DNA of 45,758 nt from an uncultured Prevotella sp. (GCA_905233555.1 CAJODF010000030.1:1-45758); one strand, 5' to 3'. Positions 16,356 to 26,705 are shown, numbered from the stretch's first letter. The notes: generated by a model from the sequence alone, not told the origin. Numbers and translations: made by a program.

Positions 16356-16741
16356 AAATCCTCTAAACTTAAAAAATCATCCAATGCCCTCCGGTCTTTC
16401 TTCGTCGGGCGACCCGTGCCTCTGGCACGATCGACGAATCCACTGATACGGTTCATCTCCAACAGTTCATACTGCTCAGGGGCGGTGACATTCTCATATA
16501 TCTCCGGCAGCAGTTTCGCCCCCACCCGCTGCTCGATGGTCTTCAGGATGCGGAAGGAATAGGTAATGGGAGGCTTGCGCACATCGACGGTCTCGCCCGC
16601 CTTGACGTTATGCGAGGGCTTCACGTTGATGCCACCGATGGTGACGCGCCCGTTCTTGCAGGCGTCGGCCGCAATGCTACGCGTCTTGAAAATCCGCGCC
16701 GCCCACAGCCACTTGTCAATCCTCGCTACCTCCTCCATCAC
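16352..16741 (-). CDS. S4-domain RNA-binding protein (Hsp15 / HslR type)
   Basis: A 129-residue basic cytoplasmic protein with an N-terminal S4 RNA-binding domain (RIDKWLWAARIFKTRSIAADAC, then GRVTIGGINVKPSHNVKAGE) and a basic tail (GRPTKKDRRALDDF). Hsp15 proteins bind 50S subunits carrying stalled nascent chains. Being directly beside pth (peptidyl-tRNA hydrolase) and rplY fits a ribosome-rescue role. The ATG lies inside the end of pth, so the two are coupled. The pth end here has been altered by heptamer repeats. Confidence 0.85.
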   Translation of the reverse strand: MMEEVARIDKWLWAARIFKTRSIAADACKNGRVTIGGINVKPSHNVKAGETVDVRKPPITYSFRILKTIEQRVGAKLLPEIYENVTAPEQYELLEMNRISGFVDRARGTGRPTKKDRRALDDFLSLEDL

Positions 16742-17311
16742 TTTTCACTTCTTCACTTTTCACTTTTCGCTTCCCAAGTTTATTAAACTGGTTCATCGTG
16801 ATGTCGATCCCCGCCAGCACGAAACTGCGGATGATCTCCACACCCAGGTCGATGCTCGGCTGCAACTGCTGCAACTCCTCCTCACTGTACCGGCCCAGCA
16901 CCCAATCCACCTGCATGCCACGCGGGAAGTCGTTGCCGATACCCATGCGCAGACGGGCGTAGTTCTGCCCGATGAGTTGCTGGATATGTCCCAGTCCGTT
17001 GTGCCCTCCGTTGCTGCCTCCCGCCTTCAGACGGAAGTCACCCAAGGGCAGCGCCACCTCGTCGCTGACCACCAACAGCCGACTCTGGTCGATGTTCTCG
17101 TGGTTCAGCCAGTAGCGCACGGCATTGCCACTGAGGTTCATATAGGTCGAGGGCTTCAGCAGGAACACCTTGCGCCCCTTGAGCGTCGTCTCGGCCACGA
17201 AGCCATAGCGTTTGTCTTCAAAAGAAATATTGGACGCCTTCGCAAAAGCGTCCAATACCATAAATCCTGTATTGTGGCGGGTCAGTTCGTACTCGTCGCC
17301 GACTTGTCCAT
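16716..17311 (-). CDS. pth: Peptidyl-tRNA hydrolase, 5' end broken (frameshifting deletion)
   Basis: Releases peptides from prematurely dropped peptidyl-tRNA; cytoplasmic. The conserved remainder is clear: GDEYELTRHNTGF (catalytic His), STYMNLSG (Asn), SDEVALPLGD (Asp) and GGSNGGHNGL. The expected N-terminus, M-x-YLIVGLGN-x-G, is missing. After the rplY stop, the plausible start ATG-GAC-AAG (17311-17303) runs directly into TC-GGC-GAC-GAG, two bases out of phase with the family frame, as if about 25 nt were lost. Restarting at the ATG at 17261 would omit both the Asn and His of the active site. The C-terminus (GKRKVKSEEVKSDGGGSED) is heptamer-derived. Pth is normally essential, so an assembly error is a serious possibility. 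Confidence 0.8.
16740..16770 (-). repeat. GTGAAAA heptamer array inside the 3' end of pth
   Basis: On the minus strand the sequence reads CGAAAAGTGAAAAGTGAAG, then AAGTGAAAAGTG, and is translated as RKVKSEEVKS at the end of Pth, just before the S4-domain start codon. Confidence 0.65.
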
Positions 17312-17323
17312 CAGCAGCCCTGA

Positions 17324-17932
17324 TTAAGCCTGCTCCTCACCCTCTGCAGCAGCAGCGGCAGAACGAGAAGCACGAGTTGCCTTCACGGAGCATACAACCA
17401 CCTCGGGAGAGGTAGCAATCTCAAGACCCTCGAAACTCAGGGCACCCACCTTGATGGCCTTACCTAACTGGAGGTTGGTCACGTCGATATTGAGCACCTC
17501 AGGAATCTGCTTGTAAGGAGCGGTGACGTTGATCTTACGGATGGAGAGGTTCAACTTACCACCGTCGCGTACACCCTGTGCCAGACCATTCAGTTTCACA
17601 GGGATACCAATGGTGATGGGCTTCGACTCTGTCACCTCGTAGAAATCGGCATGGAGCAGAGCGTCGGTTGCCGGGTGGAACTGGAGTTCCTTGATGACAG
17701 CCTTGTGGGCCTCACCCTCGATGTCAAGGTTGACGATATACACCTCAGGGGTATAGACAGCCTTGCGGAGTTCAGCAAAAGATGCGCAGAATGCGAATGC
17801 CTCGGGCAGTCCATTCTCACCTTTCTTCTCACCATACAGATTACAGGGAATAAGTCCCTCCTTACGGAGTTGCTTTGAAGCCTTCTTTCCAACGGCGGCG
17901 CGCTTCTGGCCTTTTACACTTACTTCTTTCAT
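17324..17932 (-). CDS. rplY: 50S ribosomal protein L25 / general stress protein Ctc
   Basis: A 202-residue long-form L25 (TL5/CTC type). The N-terminal 5S-rRNA-binding beta-barrel includes KGQKRAAVGKKASKQLRKEGLIPCNLYG. The C-terminal TL5 domain includes KLNLSIRKINVTAPYKQIPEVLNIDVTNLQLG, and the tail is Ala/Glu-rich (SAAAAAEGEEQA). It is the first gene of a six-gene operon and is transcribed from the TACCTTTG box at 18029-18022, giving a leader of about 85 nt. The rplY-pth order is conserved in many bacteria. Confidence 0.95.
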   Translation of the reverse strand: MKEVSVKGQKRAAVGKKASKQLRKEGLIPCNLYGEKKGENGLPEAFAFCASFAELRKAVYTPEVYIVNLDIEGEAHKAVIKELQFHPATDALLHADFYEVTESKPITIGIPVKLNGLAQGVRDGGKLNLSIRKINVTAPYKQIPEVLNIDVTNLQLGKAIKVGALSFEGLEIATSPEVVVCSVKATRASRSAAAAAEGEEQA

Positions 17933-18019
17933 AATTGTGTTACTCTAAAATTAAGTTGTTAATACTGTGCTTAATTCACCATCACACGAGTTTTTTCGTT
18001 GTGCTTTCGGAAAAAGCGC

Positions 18020-18067
18020 TGCAAAGGTACAACAAAAAAGTGAAAAGTGAATAGTGAAAAGTGAAAA
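18020..18067 (-). promoter_or_regulatory. rplY promoter with partial heptamer cassette
   Basis: On the minus strand, TTTTCAC-type units (18066-18040), a TTTTTTGTTG run and TACCTTTGCA (18029-18020) reproduce the 3' half of the 75-bp cassette. The conserved AAGGCGCAGC loop and the 5' arm are absent. The box lies about 90 nt upstream of the rplY start. Confidence 0.65.
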
Positions 18068-18101
18068 AAATTCGATTTTAACTATTTTTTCCGTCTTTTT
18101 C

Positions 18102-18132
18102 TTGCATAATCGGGGAAAAATGTCTAATTTTG
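18102..18132 (+). promoter_or_regulatory. nusB operon promoter
   Basis: TTG at 18102-18104, a 20-nt spacer and TAATTTTG at 18125-18132 match the Bacteroidetes consensus, 44 nt before the nusB ATG. Confidence 0.7.
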
Positions 18133-18176
18133 CAATCGTAAACTTAAAAGTATAACACTTAAACGCATCAAGTGAG

Positions 18177-19214
18177 ATGATTAACAGAGAAATTATCCGT
18201 ACTAAGATTGTTCAGTTAACCTATGCGTACTATCAAAACGGTAACAAGAACATCGACTCGGCAGAGAAGGAATTATTCTTCAGTCTGTCAAAGGCCTATG
18301 ACCTTTACAATTACCTGCTGGCCCTCATCGTGGCTATCACGAAAGAGGCCCGCCGTCGTAACGAGGTACTCACCGCCCGCGCCCAGAGAGAGGGCACGGA
18401 ACCGCCCTCGCAGAAATTCACCCTCAACCGGTTTGCACTGCAACTGGAAGAGAACAAGCAACTCAACGAGTTCGTCAGCACCCTGAAGCACACGTGGAGC
18501 GACGACCAGGAGTACGTGGCGAAACTCTACGAACTCATCGAGTCGAGTGAGGTCTATCAGGACTACATGAGCGACAACTTTGCCGACACGTACGACGACG
18601 ACCGCGAGTTGTGGCGTAAGATCTACCGTACGATCATCCAGAGCAACCCCGAACTGGATGCCGTACTTGAGGAAATCAGCCTCTACTGGAACGACGACAA
18701 GGAGGTTGTCGATACCTTCGTGCTGAAGACCATCAAGCGCTTCAACGAGCAGAACGGTCCCAAGCAGGAACTGCTACCCGAGTGGGACAGCGACGAGGAG
18801 AAGGAATTCGCCCGCAAACTGTTCCGTGCCGCCATCCTCAATGCCGACGAGTACCAGCGCTACATGAGCGAGGCCTCGCGCAACTGGGATTTCTCACGGT
18901 TGGCCTATATGGACGTGGTCATCATGCAGATTGCCATCGCCGAGATGGTCACCTTCCCCAACATACCCATCAGCGTCACCATCAACGAGTTCGTCGATCT
19001 AGCCAAACTCTACTCCACCCAGAAGAGCGGCGGCTACATCAACGGCATGCTCGACGCCATTGCCCGCCACCTCATCGACACGGGCAAGTTGACAAAGTAT
19101 ATCGACCCGAAGCCTGAGAAACCCACCAAGATTCCCAAGGCCCCGAAGGTGATGAAGGCCGTGAAGATCAATCCCTCCGGCAGAAAACGCATCGTCAGAA
19201 ACAGAGAAGATTAA
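18177..19214 (+). CDS. nusB: Transcription antitermination factor NusB, long Bacteroidetes form
   Basis: A 345-residue protein. The C-terminal ~130 residues form the all-helical NusB RNA-binding domain (KEFARKLFRAAILN, then DFSRLAYMDVVIMQIAIAEM, NIPISVTINEFVDLAKLYS and KSGGYINGMLDAI). The N-terminal ~200-residue extension is the form usual in Bacteroidetes and ends in a basic KPTKIPKAPKVMKAVK tail. NusB with NusE acts in rRNA antitermination. It is the first gene of a block nusB-yajC-ybbR-coaE-DUF5606 that I know as conserved in this phylum, and is transcribed from the promoter at 18102-18132. Confidence 0.93.
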   Translation: MINREIIRTKIVQLTYAYYQNGNKNIDSAEKELFFSLSKAYDLYNYLLALIVAITKEARRRNEVLTARAQREGTEPPSQKFTLNRFALQLEENKQLNEFVSTLKHTWSDDQEYVAKLYELIESSEVYQDYMSDNFADTYDDDRELWRKIYRTIIQSNPELDAVLEEISLYWNDDKEVVDTFVLKTIKRFNEQNGPKQELLPEWDSDEEKEFARKLFRAAILNADEYQRYMSEASRNWDFSRLAYMDVVIMQIAIAEMVTFPNIPISVTINEFVDLAKLYSTQKSGGYINGMLDAIARHLIDTGKLTKYIDPKPEKPTKIPKAPKVMKAVKINPSGRKRIVRNRED

Positions 19215-19232
19215 CAATAATATTATTAGGAT

Positions 19233-19536
19233 ATGACAAATTTGATTTTAGTTGCGCAGGCAGCAGGACAAGGAAGCGGCATGAGTATGATCATCATGAT
19301 GGTGGCCATCTTCGCCATCATGTGGTTCTTCATGATCAAGCCGCAGCAGAAGAAACAGAAGGAAATCCAGAAGTTCCAGTACGGAGGTCGTCACTGGCGG
19401 CGGCATCCACGGTGTCGTCAAGAGCATCGACCTGGCCAGGAATACCGTCGATGTGAAGATCGCCCGAGACGTGGTCGTCACCGTCGAGAAGACTTCCGTC
19501 TATAAGGACATGAGCAACGCCCCCATCCAAAAGTAG
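19233..19536 (+). CDS. yajC: Preprotein translocase subunit YajC, with an internal frameshifting deletion
   Basis: A small inner-membrane partner of SecDF. The N-terminus is normal: one transmembrane helix (MSMIIMMVAIFAIMWFFMIK) followed by PQQKKQKEIQKFQ. At 19379-19381 the frame breaks. The remaining family sequence, TEVVTGGGIHGVVKSIDLAR to the end SVYKDMSNAPIQK, continues in the +1 frame and stops at TAG 19534-19536. About five residues normally found between KFQ and the GTEVVTGGG loop are missing, consistent with loss of roughly 17 nt. As written, translation continues into an Arg/His-rich false tail ending at 19505. It lies 18 nt after nusB and 9 nt before the YbbR-like gene. Confidence 0.8.
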
Positions 19537-19545
19537 TCTGCCCGT

Positions 19546-20529
19546 ATGAGCAAATTCTGGAAAGTCTTCAAGAATCTCTTGTTCAGCAGAGGCAACAAGG
19601 AGTTTCTGATCTTTCTGATGTTCGTCCTGCTCTCCGGTGCGTTCTGGCTCTTCATGACCCTGAACGAGACCTACGAGCGGGAGTTCAGTGTGCCCGTCAC
19701 CATTACCAATGTGCCCAAGAACGTGGTGCTCACCTCCGATGAGACCGACACCGTGCGCATGACCATCCGCGACAAGGGTATCACCCTCGTCACCTATATG
19801 TATGGCGACGGACTGAAAAACATCAAGGTCAACTTCAGCACCTATGCCCGCAACAACGGCATGGGCATCGTCTCCGCCGCCGAACTGCAGAAACTGACCT
19901 ACCAGCAACTTGCCAGCAACTCCAGGATCACGGCCGTCAAGCCCGAGAAACTGGAATACTACTTCAACTACGGCGCCAAGAAGCGCGTACCCGTCAGGTG
20001 GAGCGGCCGCGTCATCCCCGACGAACTCTACTTCATCTCCCGCGTACAATACTGGCCCGACAGCGTCGATGTATATGCCTCTACGGAGAAACTCGACAGT
20101 ATCTCCACCATGTACACCGAGCCGTTGAACTACGTCAACTTCCGCGACACACTGCTCGTCAGCGTCCACCTGGCCAGGAGCAAGGGCGTGAAGACCGTGC
20201 CCGACCTGGTGAAGGTTGGCTTCTTCACCGATGTGCTCACCGAAGAGACGATCGAGGGCGTACCCATCCAGGGCATCAACATGCCCCCGGGCAAAGTGCT
20301 GCGCACCTTCCCCTCCAGGGTCACCGTCCATTTCGTCACGGGTGTCAGCGTGTATAAGATCCTGTCGTACGAGGACTTCACCGTCGTAGCCGATTACAAG
20401 GAAATGAAGGCCAGTCCCTCGGAGAAGTGTCGCATCTATCTGAGGAAGGCACCTCCGGGCATCTCCCGCGCCCACCTGAGCATCGACGAGGTGGACTATC
20501 TCATCGAAGAAGACGAGAACGGCCTATGA
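19546..20529 (+). CDS. YbbR-like domain protein
   Basis: A 327-residue protein with a short cytoplasmic N-terminus, one transmembrane segment (about 22-42, FLIFLMFVLLSGAFWLFMTL) and an extracytoplasmic portion with YbbR-type beta-repeats (EFSVPVTITNVPKNVVLT, later TIEGVPIQGINMPPGKVLRTFPSRVTV). In other bacteria YbbR proteins partner with cyclic-di-AMP synthases; no such gene is adjacent here. The family position between yajC and coaE is conserved in Bacteroidetes. Its TGA overlaps the coaE start (ATGA, 20526-20529). Confidence 0.85.
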   Translation: MSKFWKVFKNLLFSRGNKEFLIFLMFVLLSGAFWLFMTLNETYEREFSVPVTITNVPKNVVLTSDETDTVRMTIRDKGITLVTYMYGDGLKNIKVNFSTYARNNGMGIVSAAELQKLTYQQLASNSRITAVKPEKLEYYFNYGAKKRVPVRWSGRVIPDELYFISRVQYWPDSVDVYASTEKLDSISTMYTEPLNYVNFRDTLLVSVHLARSKGVKTVPDLVKVGFFTDVLTEETIEGVPIQGINMPPGKVLRTFPSRVTVHFVTGVSVYKILSYEDFTVVADYKEMKASPSEKCRIYLRKAPPGISRAHLSIDEVDYLIEEDENGL

Positions 20530-21050
20530 AGATCGGCATCACCGGCGGCATCGGCAGCGGAAAGAGTTATGTCTGCAAGCGCCTAGAGGCCCGGGGCATC
20601 CATGTCTATGACTGCGACAGCGCCGCCAAGCGCCTCGTCCGCACCTCGACAGAACTCCAGCAGCAACTGAAAGCACTGGTGGGCTCGCTCGAAAAGGCCG
20701 ACATGGCCAGATTCCTGTTGGAGTCGGAGCAGAACGCCAAAGCCATCGACGCCATCGTCCACCCCGCCGTCTTCCGCGACTTCGAGCAGAGCGGCATGCA
20801 ATGGATGGAGAGTGCCATCCTCTATGAGTCGGGTGCCATCCGTCTGGTCGATAAGGCCATCGTGGTCACCGCCCCCGACGAGGTGCGCATCCGCCGCGTC
20901 ATGGAGCGCGACCATATCTCGCGGGAAAAAGTCCTGGAATGGATGAGCCGTCAACTGCCACAGGACGAGGTGCGCCGCCGCGCCCACTTCGAGATTGTCA
21001 ACGACGGCACAGCAGATATCGATAAACAAATAAACAAAATATTAGGAACA
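20526..21050 (+). CDS. coaE: Dephospho-CoA kinase, fused in frame to the following gene
   Basis: The last step of coenzyme A synthesis: ATP-dependent 3'-phosphorylation of dephospho-CoA. The P-loop GGIGSGKSY is at residues 6-14, and VHPAVFRDFEQ, ESAILYESG and TAPDEVRIRRVMERDHIS follow. The region between LKALVG and SLEKADMARFLL looks shorter than in relatives I know, by roughly 8-9 residues. There is no stop codon at the end: ADIDKQINKILGT runs straight into MKETILAIAG of the DUF5606 gene, giving one 321-residue frame. The sequence before 21051 looks like an ordinary AT-rich leader, with stops in the other two frames. It could be a true fusion or a small indel that removed the stop. Confidence 0.85.
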
Positions 21051-21488
21051 ATGAAAGAAACCATTTTAGCGATTGCCGGTAAGCCCGGCCTTTACAAACT
21101 CGTTTCACGAGGCAAGAACAGCCTCATCGTCGAGGCGCTCGACGCCACCCATCGCCGTCAACCCGCCTTCGCCACCGACCGCATCACCTCGTTAGGCGAT
21201 GTCGCCATGTTCACCGAGACCGACGACGTGCCCCTGATGGACGTGCTCGAGAATATCAAGACCCTCGAAGCCGGCAAGAAAGCCAGCATCGACGAGAAGA
21301 AAGCCTCATCGAAAGAGTTGCAGGACTACTTCACCAAGGTGCTCCCCGAGTGGGACCGCGACCGCGTGCAGAACAGTCACATCAAGAAACTCATCACTTG
21401 GTACAACATCCTCGTCGCCAACGGCATCACCGACTTCAAGTCCGACGTCGCCCCCACCGAGGGCGATAACATCGACGACCGCCAGTAG
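21051..21488 (+). CDS. DUF5606-family protein
   Basis: A 145-residue cytoplasmic protein of the Bacteroidetes family that begins ETILAIAGKPGLYKLVSRGKNSLIVEALD. The N-terminal small beta-barrel-like part is followed by a helical C-terminal half (KASSKELQDYFTKVLPEWDRDRV, then SHIKKLITWYNIL). Its function is unknown to me. It is conserved downstream of coaE. Its last 29 codon-bearing bases (21451-21479) are repeated exactly at 22341-22369, which marks the left border of an inserted segment. A strong terminator follows at 21495-21531. Confidence 0.8.
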   Translation: MKETILAIAGKPGLYKLVSRGKNSLIVEALDATHRRQPAFATDRITSLGDVAMFTETDDVPLMDVLENIKTLEAGKKASIDEKKASSKELQDYFTKVLPEWDRDRVQNSHIKKLITWYNILVANGITDFKSDVAPTEGDNIDDRQ

Positions 21489-21494
21489 AGAAAC

Positions 21495-21531
21495 AAGCGA
21501 AGGGCTTCCGATTTGGAAGCCCTTCGCTTTT
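21495..21531 (+). terminator. Rho-independent terminator after the nusB-DUF5606 operon
   Basis: A perfect 15-bp stem, AAGCGAAGGGCTTCC (21495-21509) with GGAAGCCCTTCGCTT (21515-21529), encloses loop GATTT and is followed by TT. It begins 6 nt after the DUF5606 stop and can work in both directions. Confidence 0.85.
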
Positions 21532-21532
21532 C

Positions 21533-21557
21533 TCACAGGGGGACAGTCCCCGTGTGA
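21533..21557. repeat. Near-perfect palindrome TCACA-GGGGGACAGTCCCC-GTGTGA
   Basis: A 25-nt inverted repeat with outer arms TCACA/TGTGA and an inner GGGGAC/GTCCCC, directly behind the terminator and inside the inserted segment. Its role is unknown. Confidence 0.55.
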
Positions 21558-21607
21558 TAGACAACCGGGAAAATGTAGCCTCGAAACAACTTTTTTTTGA
21601 AAAAGTG

Positions 21608-21638
21608 TTGGTTGTACGCAACATTTTTATTACCTTTG
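21608..21638 (+). promoter_or_regulatory. Promoter of the decayed ATPase gene
   Basis: TTG at 21608-21610, 20 nt, then TACCTTTG at 21631-21638, 28 nt before the ATG at 21666. The promoter remains intact although the gene is broken. Confidence 0.6.
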
Positions 21639-21665
21639 CGCCATAAAATCGTTTAAGTATCATTT

Positions 21666-22340
21666 ATGGACGCATTATTTAGGAAGAGTGATCGACTTTT
21701 AGCCAATACCAGCACGGAGATTGTTCGCGAAAAGATGAACGAAAGAAGTCGCTGATGATAGCCGACGTGGCATCTTCGGGTGAGGTGTCGTGTTCGGAAC
21801 CTACATTCGACGACTATGTAGGGGCGCTAAAAAAACTCTTTGTGATTTGCGACGTGGAGGCATGGTGTCCTGCCATCCGCAGTAAGACGGCCATCCGCAG
21901 TGGATTGAAACGGGCTTTTGTCGATCCCTCGATAGCAGTAGCCGCTTTGGGGTTGACACCAGAGTCGCTGATGGTGCAGTTGAATACTTTCGGTTTTATC
22001 TTCGAGCAGATGTGCATTCGCGACTTGAAGGCCTATACGCTTGACATCGAAACCCACCTATCATACTACCGTGACAGATACGGCCTTGAGGCCGACTGGG
22101 TGCTGCATTTGGGCGACGGGCGTTATGCACTGATAGAATGTAAACTGGGAAGTAAAGAAATAGAGGACGGTGCGGGCCACCTTGTGGAATTGAAACGACT
22201 CATCCGCGAGCATAATAAGGATGAAAAGCAGATGCCCATTCGTGAGCCAGACCTAATGATAGTCTTCACGGGTGGAAAGATGGCCTATACTCGCCCCGAC
22301 GGGGTGAAGGTCATACCGATAGGGTGTTTGAAAGACTGCC
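21666..22340 (+). pseudogene. AAA/DUF4143-type ATPase gene with the ATPase domain deleted
   Basis: The N-terminal 28 residues (MDALFRKSDRLLANTSTEIV, then REKMNERSR) match the start of the abundant Bacteroidetes family of ATP-binding proteins with an AAA_14 domain and DUF4143. The frame then stops (TGA, 21753-21755). From about 21746, in another frame, the C-terminal nuclease-like DUF4143 part continues (KSLMIADVASSGEV, later DWVLHLGDGRYALIECKLG with the E-x-K pair, to KVIPIGCLKD). The whole P-loop ATPase core, some 250 residues in relatives, is gone. The C-terminus then runs into the duplicated DUF5606 end and has lost its own stop. Non-functional remnant inside the 890-bp insert. Confidence 0.75.
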
Positions 22341-22376
22341 CCCCCACCGAGGGCGATAACATCGACGACAGAAAAA

Positions 22377-22404
22377 AAGAATCCCGCGACGTCGCGGGAT
22401 TCTT
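22377..22404. terminator. Bidirectional terminator, perfect 28-nt palindrome
   Basis: AAGAATCCCGCGAC (22377-22390) is followed by its exact reverse complement GTCGCGGGATTCTT (22391-22404). An A-run lies before it and a T-rich run after it, so it can serve both the plus-strand unit and the minus-strand barrel gene ending at 22418. It is probably the original terminator of the DUF5606 gene before the insertion. Confidence 0.8.
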
Positions 22405-22417
22405 CTATCTTGTTGGC

Positions 22418-25492
<3,075 letters not shown>

Positions 25493-25620
25493 TGATAGTT
25501 TTTATTGTAAATTTTGTGTTTTTGACGCATCCTGTGAAGAAAAGTTTAATCATTTTGGAAAAAAAAGGGTCATTTCGACAATTATTTACCAATTTGTACA
25601 CGATTTCAGAATAATTAATA

Positions 25621-25628
25621 TACCTTTG
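25621..25628 (+). promoter_or_regulatory. -7 box (TACCTTTG) of aroB
   Basis: TACCTTTGCA lies 28 nt before the ATG at 25656. A TTG is present upstream but about 24 nt away, longer than usual. Confidence 0.55.
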
Positions 25629-25655
25629 CACGGAATTTAAGACCTCAACCGTAGC

Positions 25656-26705
25656 ATGAGTCCACAAAAAGTGATTATTGCCGACAGTCTGGAACAGACG
25701 CTGACGCAGGCCGTCGGCGAGTGCGAGCACGACAGGATCTTCCTGCTGGCCGACGAGACGACCGTACGCGCCTGTGTGCCGCTGATAGCCGGATTCGACT
25801 GTCTGAAAGGTGCGCAGACCATCGTGATAGGAGCCACCGACACCCACAAGACGATAGCGTCGCTGGCGCACGTCTGGGAAGCGTTGGGCAACGGCGGTGC
25901 CACCCGTCACACCTTGTTAATAAATATAGGTGGCGGCATGGTGACCGACCTCGGGGGCTTTGCGGCCTCCACCTTCAAGCGGGGCATCAACTACATCAAC
26001 ATCCCCACCACGCTGCTCTCGATGGTCGATGCCTCCGTGGGCGGAAAGACCGGTATCAACTTCAACGGACTGAAGAACGAGATCGGGGTGTTCAACAATG
26101 CCGCCAGCGTGATTCTCGACACGCAGTTCCTGAAGACACTGGATCAGGAGAATATCCTCTCGGGCTATGCCGAGATGCTGAAGCACGGCCTCATCTCCAA
26201 CGAGAAGATGTGGGCGGAACTGGTAAACTTTTCACTTTTCACTATTCACTTTTCACTTCTCCAGCGGATGTTAGCGGAATCAGTGGCCGTGAAGCAGCGC
26301 ATCGTGACGGAAGACCCCACGGAGCAAGGTATCCGCAAGGCCCTGAACCTGGGTCATACCGTCGGGCACGCCTTCGAGTCGTTCGCCCTGCGCAAAGATC
26401 CAATCCTGCACGGCTATGCCGTCGCCTACGGTCTGATCTGCGAACTCTACCTGAGTGCCGCGAAGACCGGTTTCCCCACCGACAAGATGCACCAGACCGT
26501 GAGTTTCATCAAGGCGCACTACGGCAAGATGACCATCACCTGCGACGACTACCCCACCCTGTTGGAACTGATGACGCACGACAAGAAAAACGTGGGCAGC
26601 AGCATCAACTTCACCCTGCTGGGCGGTATCGGTGACATCCGCATCAACCAGACCGCCACCCAAGAAGAAATATACGAGGCACTCGACTTCTACAGGGAGT
26701 GCTGA
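25656..26705 (+). CDS. aroB: 3-dehydroquinate synthase, carrying heptamer-repeat-encoded residues
   Basis: Second step of the shikimate pathway: DAHP to 3-dehydroquinate, using NAD+ and Zn2+; cytoplasmic. A 349-residue protein with GGGMVTDLGGFAA (NAD site), PTTLLSMVDASVGGKTGIN, AEMLKHGLI (Zn Glu), ALNLGHTVGHAFE (Zn His) and a later ILHGYAVAYG (Zn His). At 26226-26262 the coding sequence is a TTTTCAC heptamer array, translated as NFSLFTIHFSLL, in a helical stretch that is not part of the active site. The overall length stays normal, so the repeat appears to have replaced native codons in frame rather than lengthened the protein. It is probably still functional. Confidence 0.92.
   Translation: MSPQKVIIADSLEQTLTQAVGECEHDRIFLLADETTVRACVPLIAGFDCLKGAQTIVIGATDTHKTIASLAHVWEALGNGGATRHTLLINIGGGMVTDLGGFAASTFKRGINYINIPTTLLSMVDASVGGKTGINFNGLKNEIGVFNNAASVILDTQFLKTLDQENILSGYAEMLKHGLISNEKMWAELVNFSLFTIHFSLLQRMLAESVAVKQRIVTEDPTEQGIRKALNLGHTVGHAFESFALRKDPILHGYAVAYGLICELYLSAAKTGFPTDKMHQTVSFIKAHYGKMTITCDDYPTLLELMTHDKKNVGSSINFTLLGGIGDIRINQTATQEEIYEALDFYREC
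26226..26262 (+). repeat. TTTTCAC heptamer array within the aroB coding sequence
   Basis: Five consecutive units (ACTTTTC, ACTTTTC, ACTATTC, ACTTTTC, ACTTCTC) are of the same family as the promoter-cassette arms. AT-rich codons stand out against the GC-rich surroundings. Confidence 0.75.

Larger units (their letters stand above)
21451..22369. repeat. 29-bp direct repeats (21451-21479 and 22341-22369) bracketing an inserted segment
   Basis: The two 29-bp copies are identical; both begin CCCCCACCGAGGGCGATAAC and end ATCGACGAC, and lie 890 bp apart. The left copy is the native 3' end of the DUF5606 gene. The right copy sits after the ATPase remnant and just before the second terminator. Seen directly: exact repeats. 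Inferred: the intervening DNA, with its own hairpins, promoter and gene, entered with duplication of the target end. Confidence 0.75.
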
